From Flavisolibacter nicotianae (GTDB lineage: Bacteria > Bacteroidota > Bacteroidia > Chitinophagales > Chitinophagaceae), in contig NZ_RBCI01000001.1 of assembly GCF_003628535.1 (NCBI RefSeq), positions 558,001 through 622,000 of the forward strand: a stretch of DNA of 64,000 bases, in the 5' to 3' direction. How positions within the stretch are numbered: the first letter of the stretch is position 1; each line of letters opens with the position of its first letter. The translations under genes were made by a program, and so were the position numbers. Of the stretch, positions 37,001 to 45,738 are shown one piece after another. The notes under the pieces are model-generated. The model was given only the letters and a program-made list of their open reading frames with translations. It ran no database searches and was not told the origin of the DNA.

Positions 37001-37454
37001 AAAAGCCGTTGATCCAGAAACTGGCGTTGCGAAACACGCCATCAAATTGAACCTGGAAGCGCTGGCCCGAGTCTCTCCGGTCGATCGTAAAATGCTTGCG
37101 GTACCAGCCGATGCTGGTTTCCGGATAAAGGCCGCCAACGGGCTTGTAGCCGTGCGACTGCACGTCAAAATTGGGCGAGTTGGCAAAGGGCAGTTCCACC
37201 GCCCAGTCGTGCGGCAGGTCCAGCGTTCGCCAGTCCTTGTCGTTCAGCTTCGGGTCGATGGCGGTGCCGGCTGCTTCGCCGCTTTTTTTGAAAATCACGG
37301 TCACGCCGTAGTTGAAATCCTTTGCCGGGTTGGCGGCATGGCCAAAATGAAACTTCCAGCCCTCATCGAAATTGACGTGGAGGCGTGGTTGCGCAAACGA
37401 CGATAACGATGCGGCTAAAAGGAAAAGAAAAAGGAACTGCTTTGTTGGTGTCAT
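34083..37454 (-). CDS. GH2 beta-galactosidase fused to GH53 endo-beta-1,4-galactanase
   Basis: This 1123-residue exported protein (signal peptide ending LSSFAQ) joins two glycoside hydrolases. Residues ~25-760 are GH2: a sugar-binding N-domain (WYRKHFTIDRR), TIM barrel with acid/base Glu in SIGNEEGW (about 434) and nucleophile Glu in GTEMGST (about 510), then DUF4982 and Ig-like domains. Residues ~822-1120 are GH53: IIGADISFLPELEAKG at the start, acid/base Glu in VQVGNEINHG (about 963), GESYYPKWHG and nucleophile Glu in VVVEYSQ (about 1065). GH53 cuts beta-1,4-galactan chains and GH2 can release galactose from the products. A hairpin at 37520-37550 separates it from the SusCDE operon just upstream. 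Confidence 0.9.
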   Translation of the reverse strand: MTPTKQFLFLFLLAASLSSFAQPRLHVNFDEGWKFHFGHAANPAKDFNYGVTVIFKKSGEAAGTAIDPKLNDKDWRTLDLPHDWAVELPFANSPNFDVQSHGYKPVGGLYPETSIGWYRKHFTIDRRDSGQRFQVQFDGVFRNASFWINGFYLGTNSSGYVGAVYDITDYLQFNKDNVLAVRVDATQYEGWFYEGAGIYRHVWLNQTNNLHLAHDGVFAYSTVNGKNAVVQVETEVENSGLTSAKATVETYLTDRTGKKLAQATASPLTLSPNGKTLVKQKLSLANVHLWSLDDPYLYRVVSLVKQNGRVIDSNSHRLGVRTIEIKANGVFLNGQHVKIKGTNNHQDHAGVGSALPDYLQYYRIRLLKEMGSNAYRTSHHAPTPELLDACDSLGMLVLDEQRLLNSSPEYMDQFERLIRRDRNHPSVFLWSIGNEEGWLHTTSIGKRVAQTLIARQKELDPTRTSTYAADLGNVFQGVNEVIPVRGFNYREKFVAAYHHDHPAQPIIGTEMGSTVTTRGQYEKDSVRAYLPDEDITAPWWASTAEAWWTLAAPNDFWLGGFIWTGFDYRGEPTPYQWPNINSHFGVMDVCGFPKNIYYYYQSWWTDKDVLHISPHWNWKGREGQPIDVWVNSNADNVELFLNGKSLGKKDMPRNGHLQWSVAYAPGTLEAVAFKKGKKLTAKVETTGAPAEVVVSPSRTTVLADGKDAAVMNISVVDRQGREVPDAMNLVCFSVTGDAKIIGVGNGDPSSHEQDKYFDTAAQRHLFNGKCQVILLAGKTPSTIKFEAKSEGLWAGSTDIFSIQPGRATVSSAPVKTTKKETGKIIGADISFLPELEAKGVKFSDKGIQKDAIQILKDHGFNYIRLRIFNNPAADSGYSPGKGFCDLAHTRQMAKRIKAAGMKFLLDFHYSDYWADPGKQYKPAAWKGLAFAQLKDSVYQFTKRVITELKAQGTTPDMVQVGNEINHGIIWPEGHVAHFDSLAQLFRAGSDAVLAVDPSILIMLHIALGGQNDESVFFLNNMLARGVSFDVIGESYYPKWHGTLSDLQNNLTDLARRYNRDVIVVEYSQLKKEVHDIAFNLPDGRGKGTFIWEPLSTWEAVFDKDGKANQYLELYDEMAKQYLK

Positions 37455-37519
37455 ACTGCTGCAAAAATGTTGGTGCCGAAAGAATAGACGTGTACCGAAA
37501 TCCTCAAGCGTTAAAAATA

Positions 37520-37550
37520 AAAAAGGCCATCCAAACCGGATGACCTTTTT
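37520..37550 (-). terminator. Terminator at the end of the susCDE operon
   Basis: Arms aaaaaggccatcc and ggatgaccttttt pair with one G-U type mismatch around aaacc. It lies 24 bases after the last gene of the sus operon, between it and the GH2-GH53 gene. Confidence 0.75.
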
Positions 37551-37574
37551 GAAAGAATTCGCTTGACAACCAAT

Positions 37575-39338
37575 TTAATTGATGGTGACGGTTTGTTTGT
37601 TTTCGTCCAGCGTAATGGTGTAGGTGCCTGCTGTTGCCGGCGTCTTGAAATTGCTTCCACCTTCCCACTTGATGGCACGTGGTGTGCCTATGGCCTGGCT
37701 GCCGCCGCTGTTGTCTTCGTAATCGAAAGCACCCCAGTCATTGCCGGCGAGGAACTTGATATCCTTGTTGGCCTTCAGCGCAACGGTGATTTCCCAAACG
37801 CCTTTGCCTTTGTAGGTCATCTGCGGTGATGCACCCGGGTTCCAGTCGGCCACGCCTTCGATGCCGTCTCCCACCAGTCGCATTTCGGTTGCTGCAGACA
37901 TCTCGTATTTCACGTTATCGCGGTTGCGGCCGTCCCAGATCACGCGGTAGCGACCAGCAGATGGCGGGTTCGGCATATTCGGACCGTTTACTTCCAGCGA
38001 GCTTCCGCTGGGCCCTGAAGAACCGTAGCTGCGGGCATTGGTCGCCGAGATATCGCCGCTGTTCCAGTCGTTGTAGTCAAGCATCTTCCAGCCATCCACC
38101 GTGAAGTCGGAAAGGCCCACAAACAGGTTGGTTGAAGCCAGTCCCATGGCATAGTTGGGGAAGACGTTGGATGGCGTCCAGCCTGCACCCACTCCTGCAC
38201 CCACAAAGCCCATGCGGCCTTCGCGGATGTCGTATTTCATATTGGCCAGGTCCACGCTGATGCGGTAGTAACCGGCAGTCGCCACTTTAATGTTTCCGCC
38301 GGAAGTTGAAAGGCTACCGCTGCCGGCGTCGCCGTAGGCGATATCCCAGGTGCGGGCCGGCGTAATCTTAAATTCAGTATTGGCCGGCAGGTAAATGTAC
38401 ATGTAGTACAATTTGTTCAGGGCATCCGGACGTACATCGCGAATGAACTCGGGTGCATCGGCAGGCGTCCAGTCAGTTCCGTTGCCGGTGCTGGTTTGAT
38501 AGTTACCGGGCATGTATAGCCGGATAATCGGCTGGTAAGAATTCACCGTTACGGAAAGAGCGTTGGAATAAGCGGTTGCTCCTTGTGCCGTCACAGCCTT
38601 GATGCGGTATTCGATCTTGCCCGTGGCACCGCCGGCAACACCTTCATTCAAAGCCGTTCCGTTGATCTCGCCTTTTGTAAAGGTTTTGGTCACCAGGGAA
38701 GCGCCGATGGGCAGCTCCTGCGGTGACGCAAAGTTTTTACCGGACGAATCGTACTGCAGGCTGTAGGTAATGGTACCGTTATAGCCGTTGAATGCTTTTG
38801 TCCAGTTGAATGTCAGCCCCGGCTGCGAAGCGGTGCTGAGTGTTCCGGTCATGGAGGTCGCCGATACGGTCAGCACGGAAGGATCCGTGTAGGCCGATGC
38901 ATTGACCTTAATGGTTTGCGAAAGATACCGTTCGTTGTTGTTGCCGTAAGAAGACACCACGCGGATGTACAGCGGGGTGGCCACACCCAGTTTGGCACCA
39001 TAGGTCAGCAACAGCGCATTCAGGTCTTTGCCGGTAAAGGCGGTTTCCTGCTTGCCGATGACTTCCCGGCGGGTCGCTGTCGCAAAGGTGTTTGTCGTAT
39101 CCATTTCAACAGTGAACTTGTACGTATTGGGGTCGGTGCCGTAGTTGGGACTTGTCCACGACAGGTTCAGGACATTTTTCAGGGAGTCGGCAGCTCCCGG
39201 TACAACGGCCGTTGACGGGCCGGTCAACACCACCTGGCTGCCATCGTTGTAATACGGCAGGGGATCCACCTTTTTACAACCTGCCATGACCAGCACGGCA
39301 GCCGTTATTACCGATAAGATTATTGAGAGTTTTTTCAT
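37575..39338 (-). CDS. SusE/SusF-type surface glycan-binding lipoprotein (four domains)
   Basis: The 587-residue protein starts with a lipoprotein signal (AAVLVMAGCKK) and then has two SusE N-domain-like units (LNLSWTSPNYGTDPNTYKF; LTFNWTKAFNGYNGTITY). These precede two beta-sandwich units of the SusE/F starch-binding type (LYMPGNYQTSTGNGTDWTPA; MRLVGDGIEGVADWNPG). Such proteins hold glycan at the cell surface for the SusCD importer; known SusE and SusF bind starch with aromatic platforms. It is the last gene of the susC-susD-susE-susE/F operon, 22 bases after its shorter relative. Confidence 0.85.
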   Translation of the reverse strand: MKKLSIILSVITAAVLVMAGCKKVDPLPYYNDGSQVVLTGPSTAVVPGAADSLKNVLNLSWTSPNYGTDPNTYKFTVEMDTTNTFATATRREVIGKQETAFTGKDLNALLLTYGAKLGVATPLYIRVVSSYGNNNERYLSQTIKVNASAYTDPSVLTVSATSMTGTLSTASQPGLTFNWTKAFNGYNGTITYSLQYDSSGKNFASPQELPIGASLVTKTFTKGEINGTALNEGVAGGATGKIEYRIKAVTAQGATAYSNALSVTVNSYQPIIRLYMPGNYQTSTGNGTDWTPADAPEFIRDVRPDALNKLYYMYIYLPANTEFKITPARTWDIAYGDAGSGSLSTSGGNIKVATAGYYRISVDLANMKYDIREGRMGFVGAGVGAGWTPSNVFPNYAMGLASTNLFVGLSDFTVDGWKMLDYNDWNSGDISATNARSYGSSGPSGSSLEVNGPNMPNPPSAGRYRVIWDGRNRDNVKYEMSAATEMRLVGDGIEGVADWNPGASPQMTYKGKGVWEITVALKANKDIKFLAGNDWGAFDYEDNSGGSQAIGTPRAIKWEGGSNFKTPATAGTYTITLDENKQTVTIN

Positions 39339-39360
39339 AACGCTGCAATTAAAGTTTTGA

Positions 39361-40188
39361 TTATTGTTTTACCACCGAGTACTTACCGGTTTTAAAATTC
39401 ACCGTGATCTTGTAGGTTCCTGCCGACGGAGGGCCAGGGAAACCGGGATCCGAATCCTTTTTTTCAAATTCGCCTGCCTCCCAGGTACCGCCGGTCAGCA
39501 TGTGGTATTGTGTGGCCCAGTTACCATTATCCTGGAGGATTTTGTAGTTGCCGCCGCCGGGCATGTCCACGACCAGTTCGTACAGGGTATTGGAGACCTT
39601 GGTGAACTTTTGCGTAACATCGTAGGGAACCTTCAGGGGATTGTCCCAGCCATTTTTGGTGGCATCACCCACGATCCACAAATTGCCGTTCGTTGGGAGG
39701 GGAACCGCCACATCGAGATACGGCGTTACCGTTAGACTCACCACGTTGGAAAGCAGCGGCACGGTGCCGTTGCCGAGAGTCGACTTCACCCGCATTTCCA
39801 GCTTGTGCGGCATGTTTTCCATCAGGTTCATCTTCGTCAGGATGGTATTAAAATCCTTCACAGTGAACGCGGTGCCCAATTCCTTGGCAATGGCCACTTC
39901 CTGTTTGGAAGGGCTGGTAAAATTTGCCCCTACGGTATCGATCTGCAGAACGTAGTTTACATCCTGTGAGCTGATGCCGGTGGTAAAGCGGTAGTTCGGA
40001 TTGGTCCATGTCAGGTTCAAAAACGGCTGGGAGGCGTTGGCCTGCACCAGTGTCGTGGAACCGGTGGTCGTGGCCTTCAGCGTTGGTGCTGTACCGCCTT
40101 CGAAGTAATCTTTGTATTCGTCTTTTTTACAGGCAACAAGCACCAATAAAAAAGAAAGAACGACAAGCAATCTATTTCTCATACTCAT
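39361..40188 (-). CDS. SusE-type outer-membrane lipoprotein
   Basis: The 275-residue lipoprotein (LLVLVACKKDE lipobox) has one SusE N-domain (LNLTWTNPNYRFTTGISSQDVNYVLQ, split here as LNLTWTNPNYRF and VNYVLQIDTVG) and one C-terminal binding domain (NLWIVGDATKNGWDNPL...). It is a shorter paralogue of the next gene and may share its role in surface capture. ATGs at 40188 and 40182 are both possible. It lies 12 bases after susD. Confidence 0.87.
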   Translation of the reverse strand: MSMRNRLLVVLSFLLVLVACKKDEYKDYFEGGTAPTLKATTTGSTTLVQANASQPFLNLTWTNPNYRFTTGISSQDVNYVLQIDTVGANFTSPSKQEVAIAKELGTAFTVKDFNTILTKMNLMENMPHKLEMRVKSTLGNGTVPLLSNVVSLTVTPYLDVAVPLPTNGNLWIVGDATKNGWDNPLKVPYDVTQKFTKVSNTLYELVVDMPGGGNYKILQDNGNWATQYHMLTGGTWEAGEFEKKDSDPGFPGPPSAGTYKITVNFKTGKYSVVKQ

Positions 40189-40200
40189 AATTTTTATTGA

Positions 40201-41829
40201 TTAGTAACCTGCGTTTTGGGTCAGGTTGGGATTAGACGTTAGGTTGGTCGACGGAACCGGGTAGTAGTTGTAACGGGAGTTCACTGCCGTACCCGATGCC
40301 ACACCGCCTTTCCAGGGCCAGAGATAAGTGCCGGTCGTAAGGAGGTTGTAGCGCACCAAGTCTGTCCGGCGGTGGCCTTCCCAATACAGTTCGCGGCCTC
40401 TCTCATCCAGCACCAGTTGCAGGGTCAGGTCGGACGAAACCAGCTTTCCCACATTGCTGGGTCCATAGCTGTCGCCATAAGCCCTGAAGCGAATCCGGTT
40501 CATGTAATCCAGTGCGGTTGTCAGGTCGCCTTTTGAGCTGCCGCGAAGCACACCTTCCGTATAGATAAAATACATTTCCGGCAGGCGGAACACGGGGAAA
40601 TCAATGTCGGCAAAGTCGCGGTTGGGATCCGATGTCGGCTGGCCGTCGCTGCGGATGTTGCGCCATTTTTTCACCCAAAGACCCTGTTTGAAATCGCCGA
40701 TATCATTGATCTGCATGTTCGCCTGGTTGGCAAACATGGCACGCTGGTCGGTTGCGCCGGTCAGGTCAGGAAACAGGTCGGCCAGGCCTTTGGTAGCCCT
40801 GTAGCCGCTCCACCCGCTGCCCACGCCCAATTCGTCGTGGTTATCGCCGGAAGCCGCATGCACCAGGAAAGTGGTATTGCCATAGGCTGACGTGCGCAGG
40901 CCGTCGCAGTTGATGGTCCAGATAAATTCGTCTTTCTGCTTGTCGTTATCGGCCATGAACAGTTTTGCATAGCCCGATTTCAGTGTATAACCGGCGCCAA
41001 TCACCTTGCTTGAATAAACAACAGCCGAGTCGTAATACGGAATCGCTTTGTTATCCTTGACATCAATCCCCAGGTATACCGGCGCATTGAGGTACATGCG
41101 TGCCAGCAAAGCCCATGCTGCCGCCTGGTCTACCCGTCCGTACTCGATGGTTTTCGCCGGAGCCAGTTCCTGCAAGGATTGTTTCAACTGCGTTTCAATG
41201 AACGCGAACAAGCCTTTGCGATCGATCTCTCCGGGCAGGTCGGTTCCGATCTTATTGTCTTCGGTAATAAAGGTTGACTTTCCAAAAAGGTCCATCATCA
41301 CCCAGTAATTGAAAGCACGCAGAAACTTTACTTCCGCCCGGGCATTTTTGATGTCCGTAGCATCGGTGCCGCTGATGCTGCGCTCCTGGAGCTTGGCATC
41401 CGTTGCTTCACGCAAAAACTCGTTGATGAGCGTGATGTTGTAAATCGGGCGGGCATACAAACCTTTCAGGAAAGGATCGGCCGACGTCCAGCGCAGGTTG
41501 TGAAAATCCTTGATGGTCTGGTCATTCCAGCTGACCACGGCTTCATCGGTCGGCAATTCCTGCGCATTGAAGAACCCACGAATAAAGGCTACCTGCGAGC
41601 CCTCATCCAGGCCATTGATGTCCGGTTGTCCGGCCGCACCCTGGTTGCCGGTCACGGCAAGCGTTCCGTAAATTTTTGCCAGTACACTTTTGTACCCTGC
41701 TGCCGTCGAGTAAGTCTTCTCCGGCGTCAGGTCGTTTTGCGGGAACAGGTCCAGTTTCTTGGAGCAGGACGCCAGAACAACCATCGCCACTACTGCAAGA
41801 AGAAATTTATTGCTGATTTTGCTTCTCAT
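40201..41829 (-). CDS. susD: SusD/RagB-family surface nutrient-binding lipoprotein
   Basis: The start is ATG 41829; the first codon of the longer frame is a TTG. The 542-residue protein has a lipobox (VVLASCSKKLDLFPQ), the TPR-type helices of the SusD fold and the C-terminal signature of the family (LVLDERGRELYWEGHRRTDLVRY, in two parts). SusD forms the lid on the SusC channel and binds the oligosaccharide. It follows susC by 19 bases. Confidence 0.95.
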   Translation of the reverse strand: MRSKISNKFLLAVVAMVVLASCSKKLDLFPQNDLTPEKTYSTAAGYKSVLAKIYGTLAVTGNQGAAGQPDINGLDEGSQVAFIRGFFNAQELPTDEAVVSWNDQTIKDFHNLRWTSADPFLKGLYARPIYNITLINEFLREATDAKLQERSISGTDATDIKNARAEVKFLRAFNYWVMMDLFGKSTFITEDNKIGTDLPGEIDRKGLFAFIETQLKQSLQELAPAKTIEYGRVDQAAAWALLARMYLNAPVYLGIDVKDNKAIPYYDSAVVYSSKVIGAGYTLKSGYAKLFMADNDKQKDEFIWTINCDGLRTSAYGNTTFLVHAASGDNHDELGVGSGWSGYRATKGLADLFPDLTGATDQRAMFANQANMQINDIGDFKQGLWVKKWRNIRSDGQPTSDPNRDFADIDFPVFRLPEMYFIYTEGVLRGSSKGDLTTALDYMNRIRFRAYGDSYGPSNVGKLVSSDLTLQLVLDERGRELYWEGHRRTDLVRYNLLTTGTYLWPWKGGVASGTAVNSRYNYYPVPSTNLTSNPNLTQNAGY

Positions 41830-41848
41830 ATTCTGCAAACATTAAAAA

Positions 41849-44800
41849 TTAAAAGTCAAGGTTTACACTCAAAGAATAGGTACGCGGACGGGGGTAGATA
41901 TTGTTGTCGGTACCTGTGTCGTTCGAGTTTTCCGGATCCAGTCCTTTGTACTTCGTAACGACAAAAACATTCTGCACGCTGGCGCCGATCCGAACACCGG
42001 ACAGGTTCTTTGTCACACGTCCCAGGTTGTAATCAACCGAGATGTGGTCGAGACGGAAGAACGAAGCATTCTCGATGTAGTAATCGGTCAGGTACCGGTT
42101 GTTAAGAAAACCGCTTTCCAGGTAATTTACCGTGGCGTTGCCGATAAAGTTGAGCGGGTTTTTGATGGAGTTCAGTACACCTGCATTCGAAAAATAGTTG
42201 TTGTAAAGGTAGTTGCCCAAAGATGCGTGACCGGCTGCGGACAAAGTCAGCTTCTTGTACGTGAACTGTGTGCTGGCGCCGATCAGGGCATCCGGTGCCG
42301 GCTTTTTGTACAGGTACCGGTCGTTGTCGTCGACCACGCCATCCCTGTTGACATCTTCGTAAAGACCTTCAATTGGCTTGCCCAACCTATCATATATCTG
42401 CTTGAACACAAAGAAGGAGTATGGTGCTTCACCCACAATGTACTTACCGATTTTGTTGCCCGTACCGCCGCCGATGCCACTCACATCAATTCCTTTGAAG
42501 GAAGGATCGGGATACTGGAGCAGGTTGGTGATTTTGGTTTCATTAACCGTCGCGTTGAAGTTCAGGTCCCAACTAAAATTGCGGTTGCGAACCACGTTGG
42601 TGTTCAGGGTAAATTCAACACCCCTGTTCTCCATGTTGCCCACGTTGGTCAAAAGCTGGATATCGAAGTTGGTACCCGGCGCAACGGGTACGACGCTCAG
42701 CAGGTCTTTGGTCTTCTTCTTATAGAGATCAACAGAACCGGAGATGCGGTTGCCAAAAAAGCCGAAGTCCAGGCCAAGGTTGGTGGTGGTCGTCGACTCC
42801 CAACGGCGGTCGCGATCGTAGGCACCCGGACGCAGGAAGCTGTAGAAATTGTTGCCAAACTGGTATTGCGCCGTACCGGTGCTACGGGCATAACGGGGCA
42901 GGTAACCGTAATAATCGCTACCGGTATTTTGTTGACCGGTTTGTCCCCAGCTAAAGCGCAGCTTCAGATCGGAAATTGGTCTTACATTTCCAAATACCAG
43001 TTCTCTCAGTTTCACGGCCACTGCTGCGGCAGGAAAATAGCCCACGCGGTTTTCCGGTGCAAACCGGGAGCTGGCGTCACGGCGCAACGAACCTGTCAAC
43101 AGGAAGTTGTTGTAAACCGTCAGGTTCACACGAGCCAGGTAGGACTCCAATCTGAATTGCGGTTTGTCTGTGGCAAACGTAGGTTCCGAACCTTGAATGG
43201 TATCTTTTTTTCCCGGCTTGTTTGGATCGGCAATGGCGCGGTAGCTAAATGCCGGATAGTTGTAAACGTCCGTTGTAAAATCCTGGTAGCTATGCAGCAA
43301 CAGCGCATCAAACTTGCTTTTCAGTGCCGGCAATTCTTTCGCATAGGTCAATGAAATATCGGCCAGCGTGTTCGTTTGCGTTTGCTGGTAAAAAGGCACT
43401 CTCCGGCCACCGGTTTTATAAACGGTTGCCATTGCCGAATCCTGGAAGTCGTGGCCTTCGCCATGAATGCGGTCCATACCCAGGTTCAGCAACACGTGCA
43501 GGTCGGGAAGGAAGTGCAGTTTGTAATCCAGTTGCACGTTGCCGATGAAACGGTTCACATTGGAACGGTTGTCACGCAGCTCGAGCAACGCAAGCGGGTT
43601 GCGGTTGGACAGATCGATGGGCAGGCCGTTGGGTTGCAGCCACTCGTAATAGCCGCCAAACCTGTTCTTCGTATAGACCGGTTGTGTCGGATCGTAGTTG
43701 ATGGCGTTGCCCACGGCGCCGCCGTCGGCAAAGCGATTTCCGGTGCGGCTGAACTTGGCCGCGATATTGGCCGTCAGGTGATTGGTAAAAAATTTCGGCG
43801 ACAAATTCAGGGTCGATGTCACACGGTTGAAATGATCGGTTTTCAAAATACCATCCTGGCTCAGGTAACCCAGCGAAATGCGGTACGGAACATTGGCATA
43901 CGTACCCGCAGCACTCAGGTTGTTGTCGGAGCCGAAGGCTTTTTGATAAATCTGGTCCTGCCAGTCGGTATTGGCCGTTCCCAACAATGCTTTGTAAGTA
44001 TTGTTGCCGGTGGCGACTGCATCGGCATTGATGATGGCCCGCACCTGGTCGCCGGTGAGCACGGCTACTTTTTTTCCAATTATACCAACAGAGGCTCTTG
44101 TATTAAAATTGAAGCGCAACTTACCGGCAGCACCCTTTTTCGTCGTGATGATCAGCACACCATTGGACGCTCTAGAACCATACAAAGCCGTTGCAGACGC
44201 ATCTTTCAATACGCTGATGGATTCAATGTCGTTCGGGTTGATGGTATTCAGTACGTTGCTCGACCCGGCAATGCTGTTGCCTTCCGTGGGCACACCGTCA
44301 ATCACGACCAATGGATCGTTGCTGGCGTTGAGTGAAGCCCCACCGCGAATGCGGATACGGCTGCCGCCACCGGCAGAGCCGCCACCGGATGTTACCTGCA
44401 AACCGGCCACCTTGCCCTGCAGCAACTGCTCGGAAGAAGAGACCTGTCCTTTTTGAAAATCTTTGGCGGAAATGGAGGTTACCGAAGCGGTCAGGTCGCC
44501 GCGGCGACGCGTTCCGTAGGCCACCACCACCACTTCGTTCATGTTGGCAGCAGTTGACTGTAAGGTCGCATCAACCGTCGTTTTTCCGGCGATGGAAATT
44601 TCCTGCGGGGTAAACCCAACAGAACTCACAATAATAGAAGTTGCATTGGCGGGAACCGGGATGCTGTAGGTTCCGTCTTCGGAAGTCATTACGCCCCGTG
44701 CCTGGCCTTTGATGATCACCGAGGCGCCGGAAACGGCTTTCCCGGTTGCGTCGGTTACACGGCCTGTCACTGTTTTCGTCTGGGCAAACACCACAACTGA

Positions 44801-44854
44801 AAAAAGCAGCAATACAGGCAAGCAAATCGTCTGAAGCAATTTTCTCAGATACAT
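41849..44854 (-). CDS. susC: SusC/RagA-family TonB-dependent importer
   Basis: ATG 44854 (MYLRKLLQTICLP) is preferred to a TTG two codons upstream. The 1001-residue protein has a carboxypeptidase-D-like N-domain (VTGRVTDATGKAVSGASVII), a plug with the SusC signature (RIRGGASLNASNDPLVVIDG and SVLKDASATALYGSRASNG) and a 22-strand barrel ending YSLSVNLDF. With SusD it imports oligosaccharides across the outer membrane using TonB energy. First gene of the four-gene operon; an 11-bp motif shared with the GH13 promoter lies at 44913-44923 upstream. Confidence 0.96.
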   Translation of the reverse strand: MYLRKLLQTICLPVLLLFSVVVFAQTKTVTGRVTDATGKAVSGASVIIKGQARGVMTSEDGTYSIPVPANATSIIVSSVGFTPQEISIAGKTTVDATLQSTAANMNEVVVVAYGTRRRGDLTASVTSISAKDFQKGQVSSSEQLLQGKVAGLQVTSGGGSAGGGSRIRIRGGASLNASNDPLVVIDGVPTEGNSIAGSSNVLNTINPNDIESISVLKDASATALYGSRASNGVLIITTKKGAAGKLRFNFNTRASVGIIGKKVAVLTGDQVRAIINADAVATGNNTYKALLGTANTDWQDQIYQKAFGSDNNLSAAGTYANVPYRISLGYLSQDGILKTDHFNRVTSTLNLSPKFFTNHLTANIAAKFSRTGNRFADGGAVGNAINYDPTQPVYTKNRFGGYYEWLQPNGLPIDLSNRNPLALLELRDNRSNVNRFIGNVQLDYKLHFLPDLHVLLNLGMDRIHGEGHDFQDSAMATVYKTGGRRVPFYQQTQTNTLADISLTYAKELPALKSKFDALLLHSYQDFTTDVYNYPAFSYRAIADPNKPGKKDTIQGSEPTFATDKPQFRLESYLARVNLTVYNNFLLTGSLRRDASSRFAPENRVGYFPAAAVAVKLRELVFGNVRPISDLKLRFSWGQTGQQNTGSDYYGYLPRYARSTGTAQYQFGNNFYSFLRPGAYDRDRRWESTTTTNLGLDFGFFGNRISGSVDLYKKKTKDLLSVVPVAPGTNFDIQLLTNVGNMENRGVEFTLNTNVVRNRNFSWDLNFNATVNETKITNLLQYPDPSFKGIDVSGIGGGTGNKIGKYIVGEAPYSFFVFKQIYDRLGKPIEGLYEDVNRDGVVDDNDRYLYKKPAPDALIGASTQFTYKKLTLSAAGHASLGNYLYNNYFSNAGVLNSIKNPLNFIGNATVNYLESGFLNNRYLTDYYIENASFFRLDHISVDYNLGRVTKNLSGVRIGASVQNVFVVTKYKGLDPENSNDTGTDNNIYPRPRTYSLSVNLDF

Positions 44855-44912
44855 AAGCAATCAAGTATTAAAAATTAAAGAAGATACGCAGTTTATTAGT
44901 AATGTGTATCGG

Positions 44913-44923
44913 GGACACAATGT
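44913..44923 (+). promoter_or_regulatory. Candidate operator GGACACAATGT upstream of susC
   Basis: This 11-base sequence is also present, in the other orientation to its gene, at 48655-48665 upstream of the GH13 gene. It lies about 59-69 bases before the susC ATG, inside a partly palindromic stretch (tgtgtat...gacaca). Confidence 0.5.
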
Positions 44924-44977
44924 TAGCCTTTTTTTAACTCCATCAAAAAAATCTTTTCCTTTTTTCGACGAAAACGG

Positions 44978-44997
44978 CATCCGAAACGGATGATTTT
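44978..44997 (-). terminator. Possible terminator of the GH13-Nudix regulator operon
   Basis: Arms catccg and cggatg around aaa with AT-rich flanks, just downstream of the regulator stop at 45009. The T run on the minus strand is modest. Confidence 0.4.
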
Positions 44998-45008
44998 TAT
45001 CAGGTTGT

Positions 45009-45731
45009 TTAGGCGGTGAGTTTTTGTTCGGATTTGACCGAGAGTTTCCCGTTTCTTTTTAAACTGGGCCTGAGTTTGTACAGTTTGCCCGGGCGGTGCG
45101 GAACGTCTACTTCCATCTCGTTTAAATCGATCAGCCAGTCTTTGAGGATGATTCGTTTGCGGAAATTGCGACGGTCCAGTTCTACACCCAAAATGGCTTC
45201 GTAGAGGTCCTGGAGTTCGCGCAGCGAAAACTTTTCCGGCAGCAGGTTGAAAACGATAGGCTGCTCCAGCACTTTTTCCCGCAACCGTTGCAGGCAGGTG
45301 TCCAGGATCTGCTTGTGATCGAAGGCCAGTTTCCTGACCTTGTTGACATCGTGCCAGCTCAGTTCATTGTGCGTTAACTGCAGCTTGTTGTTTTTTAAAT
45401 TGATCAGGGAATAATAGGCCGTCGTGATCACCCGTCCCGAAGGGTGACGGTTTAAGTTGCCAAACGTATGCACCTGCTCCAGGTACACATCGTGTAAATC
45501 GGTGCGCTCCCGCAGCACACGGTACGAGGCTTCGTCAAGGTCTTCGTCGGGCCTTACCAGGTCACCAAGCAAGGAATACATGCCGGCAAATTCTTCCAGG
45601 TCAGACTGGATCAGCAACACCTTGAGTGCTTTTTCCGCATACGCGAAAATGACGCAGTCGACCGAGACGGCGATGTTGAAGTATTCGAGGTGGCTGCTTT
45701 TTTCAAGAGCAGCCGATTTTAGTTTCGCCAT
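45009..45731 (-). CDS. Nudix-type transcriptional regulator (NrtR/AraR-like)
   Basis: The 240-residue protein has an N-terminal Nudix domain (about residues 15-145) and a C-terminal winged-helix domain (about 155-235; EKFSLRELQDLYEAILGVEL, DRRNFRKRIILKDWL). This layout is that of NrtR-family regulators; in Bacteroidota the family includes the arabinose regulator AraR. The Nudix box reads GDLVRPDEDLDEASYRVLRE, with the catalytic REUxEE Glu positions partly lost, as in sugar-sensing non-hydrolytic members. It follows the GH13 gene by 7 bases, so it is probably co-transcribed with it, and probably controls this locus. Confidence 0.88.
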   Translation of the reverse strand: MAKLKSAALEKSSHLEYFNIAVSVDCVIFAYAEKALKVLLIQSDLEEFAGMYSLLGDLVRPDEDLDEASYRVLRERTDLHDVYLEQVHTFGNLNRHPSGRVITTAYYSLINLKNNKLQLTHNELSWHDVNKVRKLAFDHKQILDTCLQRLREKVLEQPIVFNLLPEKFSLRELQDLYEAILGVELDRRNFRKRIILKDWLIDLNEMEVDVPHRPGKLYKLRPSLKRNGKLSVKSEQKLTA

Positions 45732-45738
45732 ATGTTCT

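Noticed and set aside
42044-43354. 436-residue plus-strand open frame inside susC
   Set aside because: Antisense shadow of the SusC barrel; Val/Gln/Arg-rich and without a domain.
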